Below are positions 52,286 to 60,932 of a stretch of 64,000 nt of DNA, in pieces. Origin of the DNA: Muriiphilus sp048268845 (GTDB taxonomy: Bacteria; Pseudomonadota; Alphaproteobacteria; Rhodobacterales; Rhodobacteraceae); assembly GCA_048268845.1 (NCBI GenBank), contig JBLWUQ010000001.1, positions 372,001-436,000 of the forward strand. The letters are read 5' to 3'. The position numbers and the translations under genes were made by a program. Positions within the stretch are counted from its first letter, which is position 1; each line of letters opens with the position of its first letter. The notes under the pieces were generated by a model. It had not been told where the DNA came from and ran no database searches. It saw only the letters and a program-made list of their open reading frames with translations.

Positions 52286-54262
52286 TTGGTTGAGGATCAA
52301 GCCGCGTCCGGCGCGTTTGACTCCGTTCCGGCGCTGCTGGCCCGGAACGTGAAGGTTCATGGTGGGCGCCCTGCCTACCGCGAAAAGGAATTCGGCATCT
52401 GGCAGTCCTGGACCTGGGCCGAGACCGCCGAGGAAATCGAACATCTCGCGCTGGGCCTGCTGGCGCTGGGCATCAATCGCGGCGACACCGTCGCGATCAT
52501 CGGGCGCAACCGTCCGGCGCATTACTGGTCCATCGTCGCCACGCAGATGTGCGGCGCGATTCCGGTGCCGCTCTATCAGGACGCTGTGACCGAAGAGATG
52601 TCCTACGTGCTCGAGCATTGCGGCGCGCGCTTCGTCATCTGCGGCGATCAGGAGCAGGTCGACAAGACCATCGAGGCGCAGGAAGAGATCAAGCACATCG
52701 AGCATGTGATCTATTTCGACAAGCGCGGGATGCGGAAATACGACCACAAGAACCTGAACTGGTATCATGACGTTCAGGAGGAAGGCCGCGCCGCGGCGAC
52801 CCGGCTCAAGCCCGAACTGGACGCGCGCATCGCCGAACTGACCTACGACACCACCTGCGTCATGCTTTACACCTCCGGCACCACCGGCAAGCCCAAGGGC
52901 GTGGTGCTGTCGAACCGCAACATCATCGAAAGCGCGAAGAACTCGTCGGAATTCGACAATCTCGGCGCGGGCGAGGATGTGCTGGCCTATCTGCCGATGG
53001 CCTGGGTCGGGGACTTCATCTTTTCCATCGGTCAGGCCTACTGGACGGGGTTCTGCGTGAACTGCCCGGAAAGCCCCGACACGATGATGACCGACCTGCG
53101 CGAGATCGGTCCGACCTATTTCTTCGCGCCGCCGCGGGTGTTCGAAGGCCAGTTGACCAACGTGATGATCCGCATGGAAGACGCGGGCAGGCTCAAGAAA
53201 CGCATGTTCGATCATTTCATGGCGCATGCCCGCAAGGACGGTCCGGCCATTCTCGACGGCAAGCCCGTGGGCGGCTGGGACCGGCTGAAATACAGGCTGG
53301 GCGATCTGCTGGTCTATGGCCCGCTCAAGAACACACTGGGGTTCAGCCGGGTGCGCGTCGGCTATACCGCAGGCGAGGCGATCGGGCCGGAGATCTTCGA
53401 TTTCTACCGCTCGCTCGGCATCAACCTGAAACAGCTCTACGGCCAGACCGAGGCGACGGTGTTCATCACCCAGCAGCCCGATGGCGAAGTGCGCGCCGAT
53501 ACCGTGGGCGTGCCCAGCCCCGGCGTCGAGATCAGGATCGACGAGAAGGGCGAGGTCTTCTATCGCTCGCCCGGCGTGTTCGTGGAGTATTTCAAGAACG
53601 CCGAAAGCACCGCCTCGACCAAGGACGCCGAGGGTTGGGTGGCGACGGGTGATGCGGGTTTCATCGAGCCGGAAACCGGCCATCTGCGCATCATCGACCG
53701 GGCCAAGGACGTCGGCAAGATGGCCGACGGCTCGATGTTCGCGCCCAAGTTCGTCGAGAACAAGCTCAAGTTCTACCCCAACATCCTCGAGGCCGTGGTG
53801 TTCGGCGCGGGGCGCGAGATGTGCACCGCCTTCATCAACATCGACCTCAGCGCGGTCGGCAACTGGGCCGAGCGCAACAACATCTCCTACGCCTCGTATC
53901 AGGAGCTTGCCGGGCATCCGAAGGTGCTGGACACGGTGCAGGCCCATGTCGAGGAAACCAACCGCTCGATCGCCGAAGATCCGATGCTGTCGGGCTGCCA
54001 GGTGCATCGCTTCCTGATCCTGCACAAGGAACTGGACGCCGACGATGGCGAGATGACGCGCACCCGCAAGGTGCGGCGCAACATCGTGGAACAGAAATTC
54101 GCCGACCTGATCGACGCGCTCTATTCCGACAAGGCCGAGCAATACACCGAAACCGAAGTCACCTACGAGGATGGCCGCAAGGGCAAGATCAAGGCGACGC
54201 TGCAGATCCGCGACGCGGCGGTGGTGGACACGGCAGGAGCGAAGGGGATGGCGGCGGAATGA
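52286..54262 (+). CDS. AMP-forming acyl-CoA synthetase (long-chain type)
   Basis: 658 residues. ANL superfamily motifs are intact: P-loop YTSGTTGKPKGVVLSNRN, YGQTEATVFITQ (A5), and the hinge TGDAGFIEPETGHLRIIDRAKD. It resembles large AMP-binding FadD15-like synthetases with an internal cap. A TTG at 52286 (LVEDQAASG) is preferred as start because GGGAGG lies 7 nt upstream. It is the first gene of the operon and overlaps livG by 4 bp, so it should activate the carboxylic acid imported by the transporter. The acid is unknown. Confidence 0.9.
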   Translation: MVEDQAASGAFDSVPALLARNVKVHGGRPAYREKEFGIWQSWTWAETAEEIEHLALGLLALGINRGDTVAIIGRNRPAHYWSIVATQMCGAIPVPLYQDAVTEEMSYVLEHCGARFVICGDQEQVDKTIEAQEEIKHIEHVIYFDKRGMRKYDHKNLNWYHDVQEEGRAAATRLKPELDARIAELTYDTTCVMLYTSGTTGKPKGVVLSNRNIIESAKNSSEFDNLGAGEDVLAYLPMAWVGDFIFSIGQAYWTGFCVNCPESPDTMMTDLREIGPTYFFAPPRVFEGQLTNVMIRMEDAGRLKKRMFDHFMAHARKDGPAILDGKPVGGWDRLKYRLGDLLVYGPLKNTLGFSRVRVGYTAGEAIGPEIFDFYRSLGINLKQLYGQTEATVFITQQPDGEVRADTVGVPSPGVEIRIDEKGEVFYRSPGVFVEYFKNAESTASTKDAEGWVATGDAGFIEPETGHLRIIDRAKDVGKMADGSMFAPKFVENKLKFYPNILEAVVFGAGREMCTAFINIDLSAVGNWAERNNISYASYQELAGHPKVLDTVQAHVEETNRSIAEDPMLSGCQVHRFLILHKELDADDGEMTRTRKVRRNIVEQKFADLIDALYSDKAEQYTETEVTYEDGRKGKIKATLQIRDAAVVDTAGAKGMAAE

Positions 54263-55080
54263 GCCTTGATACAAGCGACAGCTACGTCACCGAGGACGGC
54301 CGCACCATCGGCGGGGTGGTGATGGAGATGAAACACATCACGCTGAAATTCGGCGGCGTGGTGGCGATCTCGGATATCAGTTTCGACATCCGCGAGGGCG
54401 AGATCCGCGCGATCATCGGGCCGAACGGCGCCGGCAAGTCCTCGATGCTGAACGTGATTTCAGGGTTCTATCACCCGCAGGAGGGCGAGGTCTGGTTTCA
54501 CGGCGCGAAACGCCCCTCGATGAAGCCCTATCAGGTGGCCGCGCAGGGCATCGCGCGGACATTCCAGAACATCGCGCTGTTCGACGGGATGAGCGTGCTC
54601 GACAACATCATGACCGGGCGGCTGACGATGATGAAGACGAACATGCTGCAACAGGCTTTCTGGTTCGGCCGCGCCGAGCGCGAGGAAATCCAGCACCGCG
54701 AACAGGTCGAGAAGGTCATCGACTTCCTTGAGATTCAGGCGATCCGCAAGACGCCGGTGGGCCGTCTGCCCTACGGGTTGAAAAAACGGGTCGAGCTGGC
54801 GCGCGCACTGGCCGCCGAGCCGAAGCTGTTGCTGCTCGACGAGCCGATGGCGGGAATGAACGTCGAGGAGAAAGAGGACATGAGCCGCTTCATCCTCGAC
54901 GTGAACGACGAGTTCGGCACCACCATCGCCCTGATCGAGCACGACATGGGCGTGGTGATGGACCTGTCGGACCGGGTGGTGGTGATGGATTACGGCAAGA
55001 AGATCGGCGACGGCACGCCCGACGAGGTGCGCAACAACCAGGCGGTGATCGACGCCTATCTGGGGGTGGCGCATGACTGA
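54259..55080 (+). CDS. livG: Branched-chain-type ABC transporter ATPase (LivG-like)
   Basis: 273 residues. Walker A GPNGAGKSSML, Q-loop, ABC signature-like segment LPYGLKKRVELARALAAEPK, Walker B LLLLDEPMAGM and switch His (LIEHDMGVV). The LivG-type C-terminus extends to DAYLGVAHD. An N-terminal extension of about 20 residues precedes the ABC core. Translation is coupled to the synthetase (ATGA). The symbol marks the family, not proven amino-acid transport. Confidence 0.92.
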   Translation: MSLDTSDSYVTEDGRTIGGVVMEMKHITLKFGGVVAISDISFDIREGEIRAIIGPNGAGKSSMLNVISGFYHPQEGEVWFHGAKRPSMKPYQVAAQGIARTFQNIALFDGMSVLDNIMTGRLTMMKTNMLQQAFWFGRAEREEIQHREQVEKVIDFLEIQAIRKTPVGRLPYGLKKRVELARALAAEPKLLLLDEPMAGMNVEEKEDMSRFILDVNDEFGTTIALIEHDMGVVMDLSDRVVVMDYGKKIGDGTPDEVRNNQAVIDAYLGVAHD

Positions 55081-55133
55081 GTTCCGCAGCCGTCGCGGTC
55101 CGGGCCGGACCCGCACAGCAACAGGGGGCACCC

Positions 55134-56129
55134 ATGCCTGACCAGCTTCTTTACGCGTTGGAAGTGACGCTCAACGGGTTGATGGCCGGGGTGCTCTATT
55201 CGCTCGTGGCGCTGGGCTTCGTGCTCATCTTCAAGGCGTCGGGCATCTTCAACTACGCGCAGGGCGTCATGGCGCTGTTCGCGGCGCTGACGCTGGTGGG
55301 CATCCAGGAAGGGCAGGTGCCCTTTTCCCACCTGATCAACGCGATCTTCGGCACCGAGATCCACCATTTCGGCTGGACCGTCCCGGCCATCCTGGCAATC
55401 GTGCTGACCGCCGCAGTCATGGTCCTGTTCGCCTGGGCGGTCGAGCGCTACGTGCTCAAGCATCTGGTGAACCAGCCCGGCATCATCCTGTTCATGGCGA
55501 CCATCGGGCTGGCCTATTTCATGGAAGGCGTGGGCGACCTGATGTGGGGCGCCGATATCAAGAAGCTCGACGTCGGCCTGCCGCAGGGCGCCTCGTTCTG
55601 GCTGGAGGATGTGACGGCAGGCTGGGGCAGCCCGGATTTCTACGGCTTCTACATCGACCGGCTCGACATCGTGGCAACCGTGGTCGCGGCGATCCTGGTG
55701 ATCTCGCTGACGTTGTTCAGCCAGTATTCCAAGCAGGGCCGGGCGCTGCGCGCGGTGGCCGACGACCATCAGGCCGCCCTGTCGGTCGGCATCAGCCTGC
55801 GCTTCATCTGGGTGCTGGTCTGGTCGATCGCCGGTTTCGTCGCGCTGGTCGCGGGCATCATGTGGGGCACCAAGTCGGGCGTGCAGTTCTCGCTGAGCCT
55901 GATCGCATTGAAGGCGCTGCCGGTCCTGATGCTGGGCGGCTTCACCTCGATCCCCGGCGCGATTGTCGGCGGGCTGATCATCGGCGTGGGCGAGAAGCTG
56001 TTCGAGTTCTTCGTCGGCCCGATGGTCGGCGGCGCCACCGAAAACTGGTTCGCCTATGTGCTGGCGCTTCTGTTCCTCGTGTTCCGGCCGCAGGGCCTGT
56101 TCGGCGAGAAGATCATCGAGAGGGTGTGA
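55134..56129 (+). CDS. livH: Branched-chain-type ABC permease (LivH-like)
   Basis: 331 residues, about eight transmembrane helices. Family hallmarks are LNGLMAGVLYSLVALGFVLI, FKASGIFNYAQGVMALFAA near the N-terminus, the cytoplasmic SKQGRALRAVADDHQAALSVG EAA-like loop, and GGFTSIPGAIVGGLIIGVGE. The periplasmic loop around residues 140-170 (KKLDVGLPQGASFWLEDVTA) is longer than in typical LivH. GGGGG precedes the ATG at 55134. Confidence 0.92.
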   Translation: MPDQLLYALEVTLNGLMAGVLYSLVALGFVLIFKASGIFNYAQGVMALFAALTLVGIQEGQVPFSHLINAIFGTEIHHFGWTVPAILAIVLTAAVMVLFAWAVERYVLKHLVNQPGIILFMATIGLAYFMEGVGDLMWGADIKKLDVGLPQGASFWLEDVTAGWGSPDFYGFYIDRLDIVATVVAAILVISLTLFSQYSKQGRALRAVADDHQAALSVGISLRFIWVLVWSIAGFVALVAGIMWGTKSGVQFSLSLIALKALPVLMLGGFTSIPGAIVGGLIIGVGEKLFEFFVGPMVGGATENWFAYVLALLFLVFRPQGLFGEKIIERV

Positions 56130-56131
56130 CG

Positions 56132-56185
56132 ATGGCGTCTGAATTCAGCTTGACCGAGACCGGCGCAGGGGGAAAAGCCCGATGA
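56132..56185 (+). CDS. Possible 17-residue coupling ORF before livM
   Basis: MASEFSLTETGAGGKAR and stop. It starts 2 nt after the livH stop, has GAGAGGG 8 nt upstream, and its TGA overlaps the livM ATG (ATGA). It may be a short peptide that only couples livM translation, or chance. No homology can be judged at this length. Confidence 0.3.
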   Translation: MASEFSLTETGAGGKAR

Positions 56186-57279
56186 TTTACCGCGAAGCCG
56201 GCGATTTCAAGACGTCCTACCGCAAGGACAGCCAGACCTTTCCGCTCAAGTTCGACCGGGTCGGTTATTACGTCCTGATCGCGGTGGCGTTTCTGGTGAT
56301 CCCGTTCATCATCAACGACTACTGGGCCAACGCGGTGCTGGTGCCGTTCCTGATCTATGCGATTGCGGCGCTCGGGCTGAACATCCTGACGGGCTATGCC
56401 GGGCAGGTCAGCCTTGGCACCGGCGGGTTCATGGCGGTGGGAGCCTATTCCTGCTACAAGCTGATGACCGGGATCGACATTTTCGGGGTCAATTTCCCGC
56501 CGCTCAACATCTTCCTGGCCGTCATCCTGTCCGGCGGCATCACGGCTGTCGTCGGCGTGCTGTTCGGCCTGCCCAGCCTGAGGATCAAGGGCTTCTACCT
56601 TGCCATGGCGACACTGGCGGCGCAGTTCTTTCTGGTCTGGCTGTTCAACAAGTGGGGCTGGGCCTACAACCACTCGGCCTCCGGCCAGATCACCGCGCCC
56701 GAGCGCAGCGTGCTGGGCATCGTCGTGACCGGTGCGAGCACCGCGGCATGGGCGCAATACCTGTTCTGCCTGATCTTCCTGTTCTTCACCGCCTGGATCG
56801 CGCGCAACCTGACGCGGGGTGCGTCGGGCCGCAGGTGGATGGCGATCCGCGACATGGACATCGCCGCCGAGATCATCGGGGTGAACCCGATGATGGCCAA
56901 GATGTCGGCCTTCGCGGTGTCGTCGTTCTTTGTCGGCATCGCGGGCGCGCTGTTCTTCTCGGTCTATCTCGGCGCGGTCGAGGTCGGCGAGGCGTTCGGC
57001 ATCGATAAGTCGTTCCTGGTGCTGTTCATGGTCATCATCGGCGGGCTTGGCTCGATCTTCGGAAGCTTCGCGGGGGCCGCCTTCATGGTGCTGTTGCCGG
57101 TGCTGTTGAAGAACGTGCTGGTCGGCGCGATGGGCTGGCCGACGGACCTCGCGGCGCATTTCCAGCTCGTCATCGTCGGCGCGCTGATCATCGCGTTCCT
57201 CGTGGTCGAACCGCACGGGATCGCGCAGCTTTGGCGGCTTGCCAAGGAAAAACTGAGGCTATGGCCCTTCCCGCACTAG
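56182..57279 (+). CDS. livM: Branched-chain-type ABC permease (LivM-like)
   Basis: 365 residues with about ten hydrophobic segments. After a 25-residue polar N-terminus come the LivM landmarks: YAIAALGLNILTGYAGQVSL, GTGGFMAVGAYSCYKL, the LPSLRIKGFYLAMATLAAQF segment, ASGRRWMAIRDMDIAAEIIG (EAA-like loop) and GGLGSIFGSFAGAAFMVLLP. It pairs with LivH to form the membrane channel. Confidence 0.92.
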   Translation: MIYREAGDFKTSYRKDSQTFPLKFDRVGYYVLIAVAFLVIPFIINDYWANAVLVPFLIYAIAALGLNILTGYAGQVSLGTGGFMAVGAYSCYKLMTGIDIFGVNFPPLNIFLAVILSGGITAVVGVLFGLPSLRIKGFYLAMATLAAQFFLVWLFNKWGWAYNHSASGQITAPERSVLGIVVTGASTAAWAQYLFCLIFLFFTAWIARNLTRGASGRRWMAIRDMDIAAEIIGVNPMMAKMSAFAVSSFFVGIAGALFFSVYLGAVEVGEAFGIDKSFLVLFMVIIGGLGSIFGSFAGAAFMVLLPVLLKNVLVGAMGWPTDLAAHFQLVIVGALIIAFLVVEPHGIAQLWRLAKEKLRLWPFPH

Positions 57280-57347
57280 GGGCGGACCAGGACAACCCGC
57301 GCCCCATGTCGGGACGCACAGAATTTGCAATCTAGGGAGGAAAGCAA

Positions 57348-58634
57348 ATGAGACTGAAGAAACTCGCAGCGGTCACGGCCGCGGCCATCACGATGGCAAG
57401 CCCGGTTCTTGCGGAACTGGTGTTTCCGTCGCTGAGCTATCGCACCGGGCCTTTCGCCGCTGGCGGCGTGCCCTTCGCGGACGGCTATGCCGACTATTTC
57501 ACGCTGCTCAACGAGCGTGACGGCGGCATCGGCGGCGAAATGACCCGCGTGCCGGAATGTGAAACCGCCTACAACACCGAGAAGGGTGTGGAATGCTACG
57601 AGGCGACCAAGGGCGACGGCGCGCTGATCTATCAGCCGCTCTCGACCGGCATCACCTACCAGCTGATCCCGAAAGTCACCGCCGACGGCATCCCGATGCA
57701 TACGATGGGCTATGGCCGCACCTCGGCGGCGAACGGCAAGGTGTTCGAGTGGGTCTTCAACTATCCCGGCAACTACTGGGATGCGGCCTCGATCATGATC
57801 AAGCACGCGCTCGACATGGAAGGCGGCAGCCTCGAGGGCAAGTCGATCACGCTGCTCTATCACAACTCGGCCTATGGCAAGGAGCCGATCCGCACGCTTG
57901 AGGTTCTGGCCGAAAAGCACGGCTACAACCTGACGCTGATCCCGGTCGACAGCCCCGGTCAGGAGCAGAAGTCGCAGTGGTTGCAGATCCGCCGTGAAAA
58001 CCCCGACTACGTGTTCTTCTGGGGTTGGGGCGTGATGAACCAGGTCGCGATCCAGGAGGCCGCCAACATCCGCTTCCCGATGGATCACTTCATCGGCGTG
58101 TGGTGGTCGGGTGCGGAACCTGACGTGCTGCCGGCGGGCGACGGGGCCAATGGCTACAAGTCGGCCAACTTCACCGGCACCGGCACCGATTATCCGATCT
58201 TCGAGGATCTTCAGAAGTATGTCGTCGATGCCGGCAAGGCGGCGGGCGATGGCAAGTCGCTGGGGCAGGTCCAGTATAACCGCGGTCTCTATGCCGCGAT
58301 GCTGGCGGCCGAAGCGGCGCTGAAGGCGCAGGAAATCCACGGCGTCACCGCGATCAACGCGGCCCAGATGCGCGACGGGATGGAGGCGCTTGTCGTGACC
58401 AACGAGCGGATGGCCGAGATCGGGATGCCCGGCTTTGGCCCGGAAGTGAACGTGACCTGCGAAAACCACGGCGGGCCGGGCATGGGCCTGATCCAGCAGT
58501 GGGACGCGAGCGCCAAGAAATGGATCGCGATCACGGATTACATCCAGTCCGACCGCGAGGTGATCAACGAGCTGATCCTCGAGGACAGTGCCGCCTATGC
58601 CGCCGAAAGCGGCATCCAGGAACGCTGCAACTGA
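57348..58634 (+). CDS. Periplasmic substrate-binding protein of the Liv-type transporter
   Basis: 428 residues. A signal peptide (MRLKKLAAVTAAAITMASPVLA) precedes a type I periplasmic binding fold: SYRTGPFAAGGVPFADGYAD, LNERDGGIGGEMTRVPECET, then LLYHNSAYGKEPIRTLEVLA. Cysteines in ECETAYNTEKGVECYE and near the C-terminus may form disulfides. It belongs to the Peripla_BP_6 group used by Liv, amide and aromatic-acid transporters. GGGAGG precedes the ATG. Two strong hairpins follow the gene, as often seen after highly expressed binding proteins. Confidence 0.92.
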   Translation: MRLKKLAAVTAAAITMASPVLAELVFPSLSYRTGPFAAGGVPFADGYADYFTLLNERDGGIGGEMTRVPECETAYNTEKGVECYEATKGDGALIYQPLSTGITYQLIPKVTADGIPMHTMGYGRTSAANGKVFEWVFNYPGNYWDAASIMIKHALDMEGGSLEGKSITLLYHNSAYGKEPIRTLEVLAEKHGYNLTLIPVDSPGQEQKSQWLQIRRENPDYVFFWGWGVMNQVAIQEAANIRFPMDHFIGVWWSGAEPDVLPAGDGANGYKSANFTGTGTDYPIFEDLQKYVVDAGKAAGDGKSLGQVQYNRGLYAAMLAAEAALKAQEIHGVTAINAAQMRDGMEALVVTNERMAEIGMPGFGPEVNVTCENHGGPGMGLIQQWDASAKKWIAITDYIQSDREVINELILEDSAAYAAESGIQERCN

Positions 58635-58677
58635 TGCCAACCCGCGCTCCGGGGCTGACCTCGGGGCGCTGAACACC

Positions 58678-58735
58678 GGGCGCGGCGGCAGGTTCGCCGC
58701 GCCCAAAGCCAGACGATCCCGGATCGGGTCCGGGA
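58678..58735 (+). other. Two intercistronic hairpins after the binding-protein gene
   Basis: GGGCGCGGCG (58678-58687) pairs perfectly with CGCCGCGCCC (58695-58704); TCCCGGA (58717-58723) pairs with TCCGGGA (58729-58735). No U-runs follow. They probably protect the upstream mRNA or reduce readthrough into livF, raising the ratio of binding protein to the other subunits (inference). Confidence 0.6.
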
Positions 58736-58756
58736 CAGGGTAAGGACAAGACGCCG

Positions 58757-59584
58757 ATGCTGGACGCCGCAGACATGCAAAAAGAGGCCTTGCTCGAGGT
58801 CAACAACATCGAAGTGATCTACAACCATGTGATCCTCGTGTTGAAGGGCGTCAGCCTGAACGTCCCCAAGGGCGGCATCACCGCGCTTCTGGGCGGCAAC
58901 GGCGCGGGCAAGACCACGACACTCAAGGCGATCTCGAACCTGCTGCATTCCGAACGCGGCGAGGTGACAAAGGGTTCGATCCACTATCGCGGCGAGAAGG
59001 TGCAGGATCTTTCCCCCTCCGACCTGGTGCGCAAGGGTGTCATTCAGGTGATGGAAGGCCGTCATTGCTTTGAGCACCTGACGGTCGAGGACAACCTTCT
59101 GACCGGCGCCTATACGCGGCGCGCCAGCCGGGGCGAGATCGACGCCGACCTGAACAAGGTCTACGAATATTTTCCGCGTCTCAAGGATCGCCGCAAGAGC
59201 CAGGCGGGCTATACCTCGGGCGGCGAACAGCAGATGGTCGCGATCGGCCGCGCCCTGATGAGCAAGCCCGAGACGATCCTGCTGGACGAGCCGTCGATGG
59301 GTCTGGCGCCGCAGCTTGTGGAACAGATCTTCGAGATCGTGAAATCCCTGAACGAGACCGAGGGATACACGTTCCTCTTGGCCGAACAGAACACCAACGT
59401 GGCGCTGCGCTTCGCGCACTACGGCTATATCCTCGAAAGCGGGCGCGTCGTGATGGACGGCCCGGCGGCGGACCTGCGGGAAAACCCGGACGTCAAGGAA
59501 TTCTACCTCGGCATGTCCGAGGAAGGCCGCAAGAGCTTTCGCGACGTGCGCAGCTATCGCCGCCGGAAACGCTGGCTGGCGTGA
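58757..59584 (+). CDS. livF: Branched-chain-type ABC transporter ATPase (LivF-like)
   Basis: 275 residues. Walker A GGNGAGKTTTLKAIS, signature YTSGGEQQMVAIGRALMS, Walker B TILLDEPSMGLAPQLV, switch segment LLAEQNTNVALRFAHYGYIL. The LivF-type R-G-x-x-x-V-M-E-G-R-x-x-F motif reads VIQVMEGRHCFEHLTVEDNL. A basic extension (RRRKRWLA) ends the protein. The start could also be the ATG six codons later. It is the second ATPase of the complex. Confidence 0.92.
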   Translation: MLDAADMQKEALLEVNNIEVIYNHVILVLKGVSLNVPKGGITALLGGNGAGKTTTLKAISNLLHSERGEVTKGSIHYRGEKVQDLSPSDLVRKGVIQVMEGRHCFEHLTVEDNLLTGAYTRRASRGEIDADLNKVYEYFPRLKDRRKSQAGYTSGGEQQMVAIGRALMSKPETILLDEPSMGLAPQLVEQIFEIVKSLNETEGYTFLLAEQNTNVALRFAHYGYILESGRVVMDGPAADLRENPDVKEFYLGMSEEGRKSFRDVRSYRRRKRWLA

Positions 59585-59674
59585 TGCCTCGCCTCTACCA
59601 GCCAGCCACGGCAGGCCCGTGCCGGGATGCAGGAACAACGCCGGGGGCGATCATCCGTCGCAACGGGACAGTCA

Positions 59675-60910
59675 ATGAAAGCCATTCCCATGTCTGATTA
59701 TTACGATGCCCTCGAGACCCGCTCGGCCGACGAACGCGCCGCCGCCTTTGCCGGGGCCCTGCCGCGTCAGGTGGCGCTGGCCCGGACGCTGCCGGGCTAT
59801 GCAAGTGCGCTGAGGGACGTGGACCCCGCCGCCATCACCGGGGCCGAGGCGCTGGCGGCGCTGCCGGTGCTGCGCAAGTCGGACCTCGTTCGCGCGCAGG
59901 CCGCGAACCCGCCGCTTGGCGGCTACGGCGCGCTGGCGGTGCGGGATTTTGCCCATATCTTCCAGTCGCCCGGTCCGATCTACGAGCCCGGCGGCGTCGG
60001 CCATGACTGGTGGCGGATCGGGCGGTTTCTGCATGCCGCGGGCGTCGGCAAGGGCGACATCGTGCAGAACTGTTTCGGCTATCACCTGACCCCGGCGGGC
60101 ATGATCTTCGAGAACGGCGCGCGGGCGGTCGGGGCGACGGTGCTGCCGGCGGGAACCGGCCAGACCGAATTCCAGGTGCGCGCCGCCGCCGATATCGGCA
60201 CCACCGCCTATGCCGGCACGCCGGATTTCCTCAAGGTCATCCTCGACCGGGCCGATGCGGATGGCGTCAAGCTCAAGCTCAGCAAGGCGACGGTCGGGGG
60301 CGGCGCGCTGTTTCCGTCGCTGCGGCAGGAATACGCGGACCGGGGCATCGCCTGCTATCAGAACTACGCCACCGCCGATCTGGGCAACATCGCCTACGAG
60401 ACCCCGGCGCTGGAAGGGATGATCGTCGACGAGGGCGTGATCGTCGAGATCGTGCGCCCCGGCACCGGCGATCCGGTCGCGCCGGGCGAGGTCGGCGAGA
60501 TCGTCGTCACCACGCTCAACCCCGATTATCCGCTGATCCGCTTTGCCACCGGCGACATGTCGGCGGTGATGGAGGGGCTCAGCCCCTGCGGGCGCACCAA
60601 CATGCGCATCAAGGGCTGGATGGGTCGGGCCGACCAGACCACCAAGATCAAGGGCATGTTCGTGCGGCCAGAACAGGTGGCCGATTTCGTCGCCAAACAC
60701 GCCGAGATCCTGCGCGCGCGGGTGATCGCCAGCCGCGAGGGCGAGGGCGACATCATGACGGTTCAGGTCGAGGCGGTGGGTGGCGATGCCGAGGCCTATG
60801 GGCGGAGTGCCGCCGAAAGCCTCAAATTGAAGGGTCGTATCGAGATCGTGTCTCCCGGTAGCCTGCCGAATGACGGTAAGGTGATAGACGACACAAGAAG
60901 CTACGATTGA
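59675..60910 (+). CDS. Phenylacetate-CoA ligase-like AMP-binding protein
   Basis: About 411 residues, of PaaK type: short ANL enzyme with ADLGNIAYETPALEGMIVDE after the TTAYAGTPDFLKVIL segment, PLIRFATGDMSAV (hinge region) and GWMGRADQTTKIKGMFVRPE (C-terminal PaaK signature). The usual Ser/Thr-Gly-rich P-loop is modified here: the region reads FQSPGPIYEPGG. Start is ATG 59675 or ATG 59690 (MSDYYDALE). It closes the transport operon, which thus carries two different acyl-CoA ligases; aromatic or other carboxylic acids are likely substrates. Confidence 0.85.
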   Translation: MKAIPMSDYYDALETRSADERAAAFAGALPRQVALARTLPGYASALRDVDPAAITGAEALAALPVLRKSDLVRAQAANPPLGGYGALAVRDFAHIFQSPGPIYEPGGVGHDWWRIGRFLHAAGVGKGDIVQNCFGYHLTPAGMIFENGARAVGATVLPAGTGQTEFQVRAAADIGTTAYAGTPDFLKVILDRADADGVKLKLSKATVGGGALFPSLRQEYADRGIACYQNYATADLGNIAYETPALEGMIVDEGVIVEIVRPGTGDPVAPGEVGEIVVTTLNPDYPLIRFATGDMSAVMEGLSPCGRTNMRIKGWMGRADQTTKIKGMFVRPEQVADFVAKHAEILRARVIASREGEGDIMTVQVEAVGGDAEAYGRSAAESLKLKGRIEIVSPGSLPNDGKVIDDTRSYD

Positions 60911-60932
60911 CGAACCGCCAGGAGGGATACCC

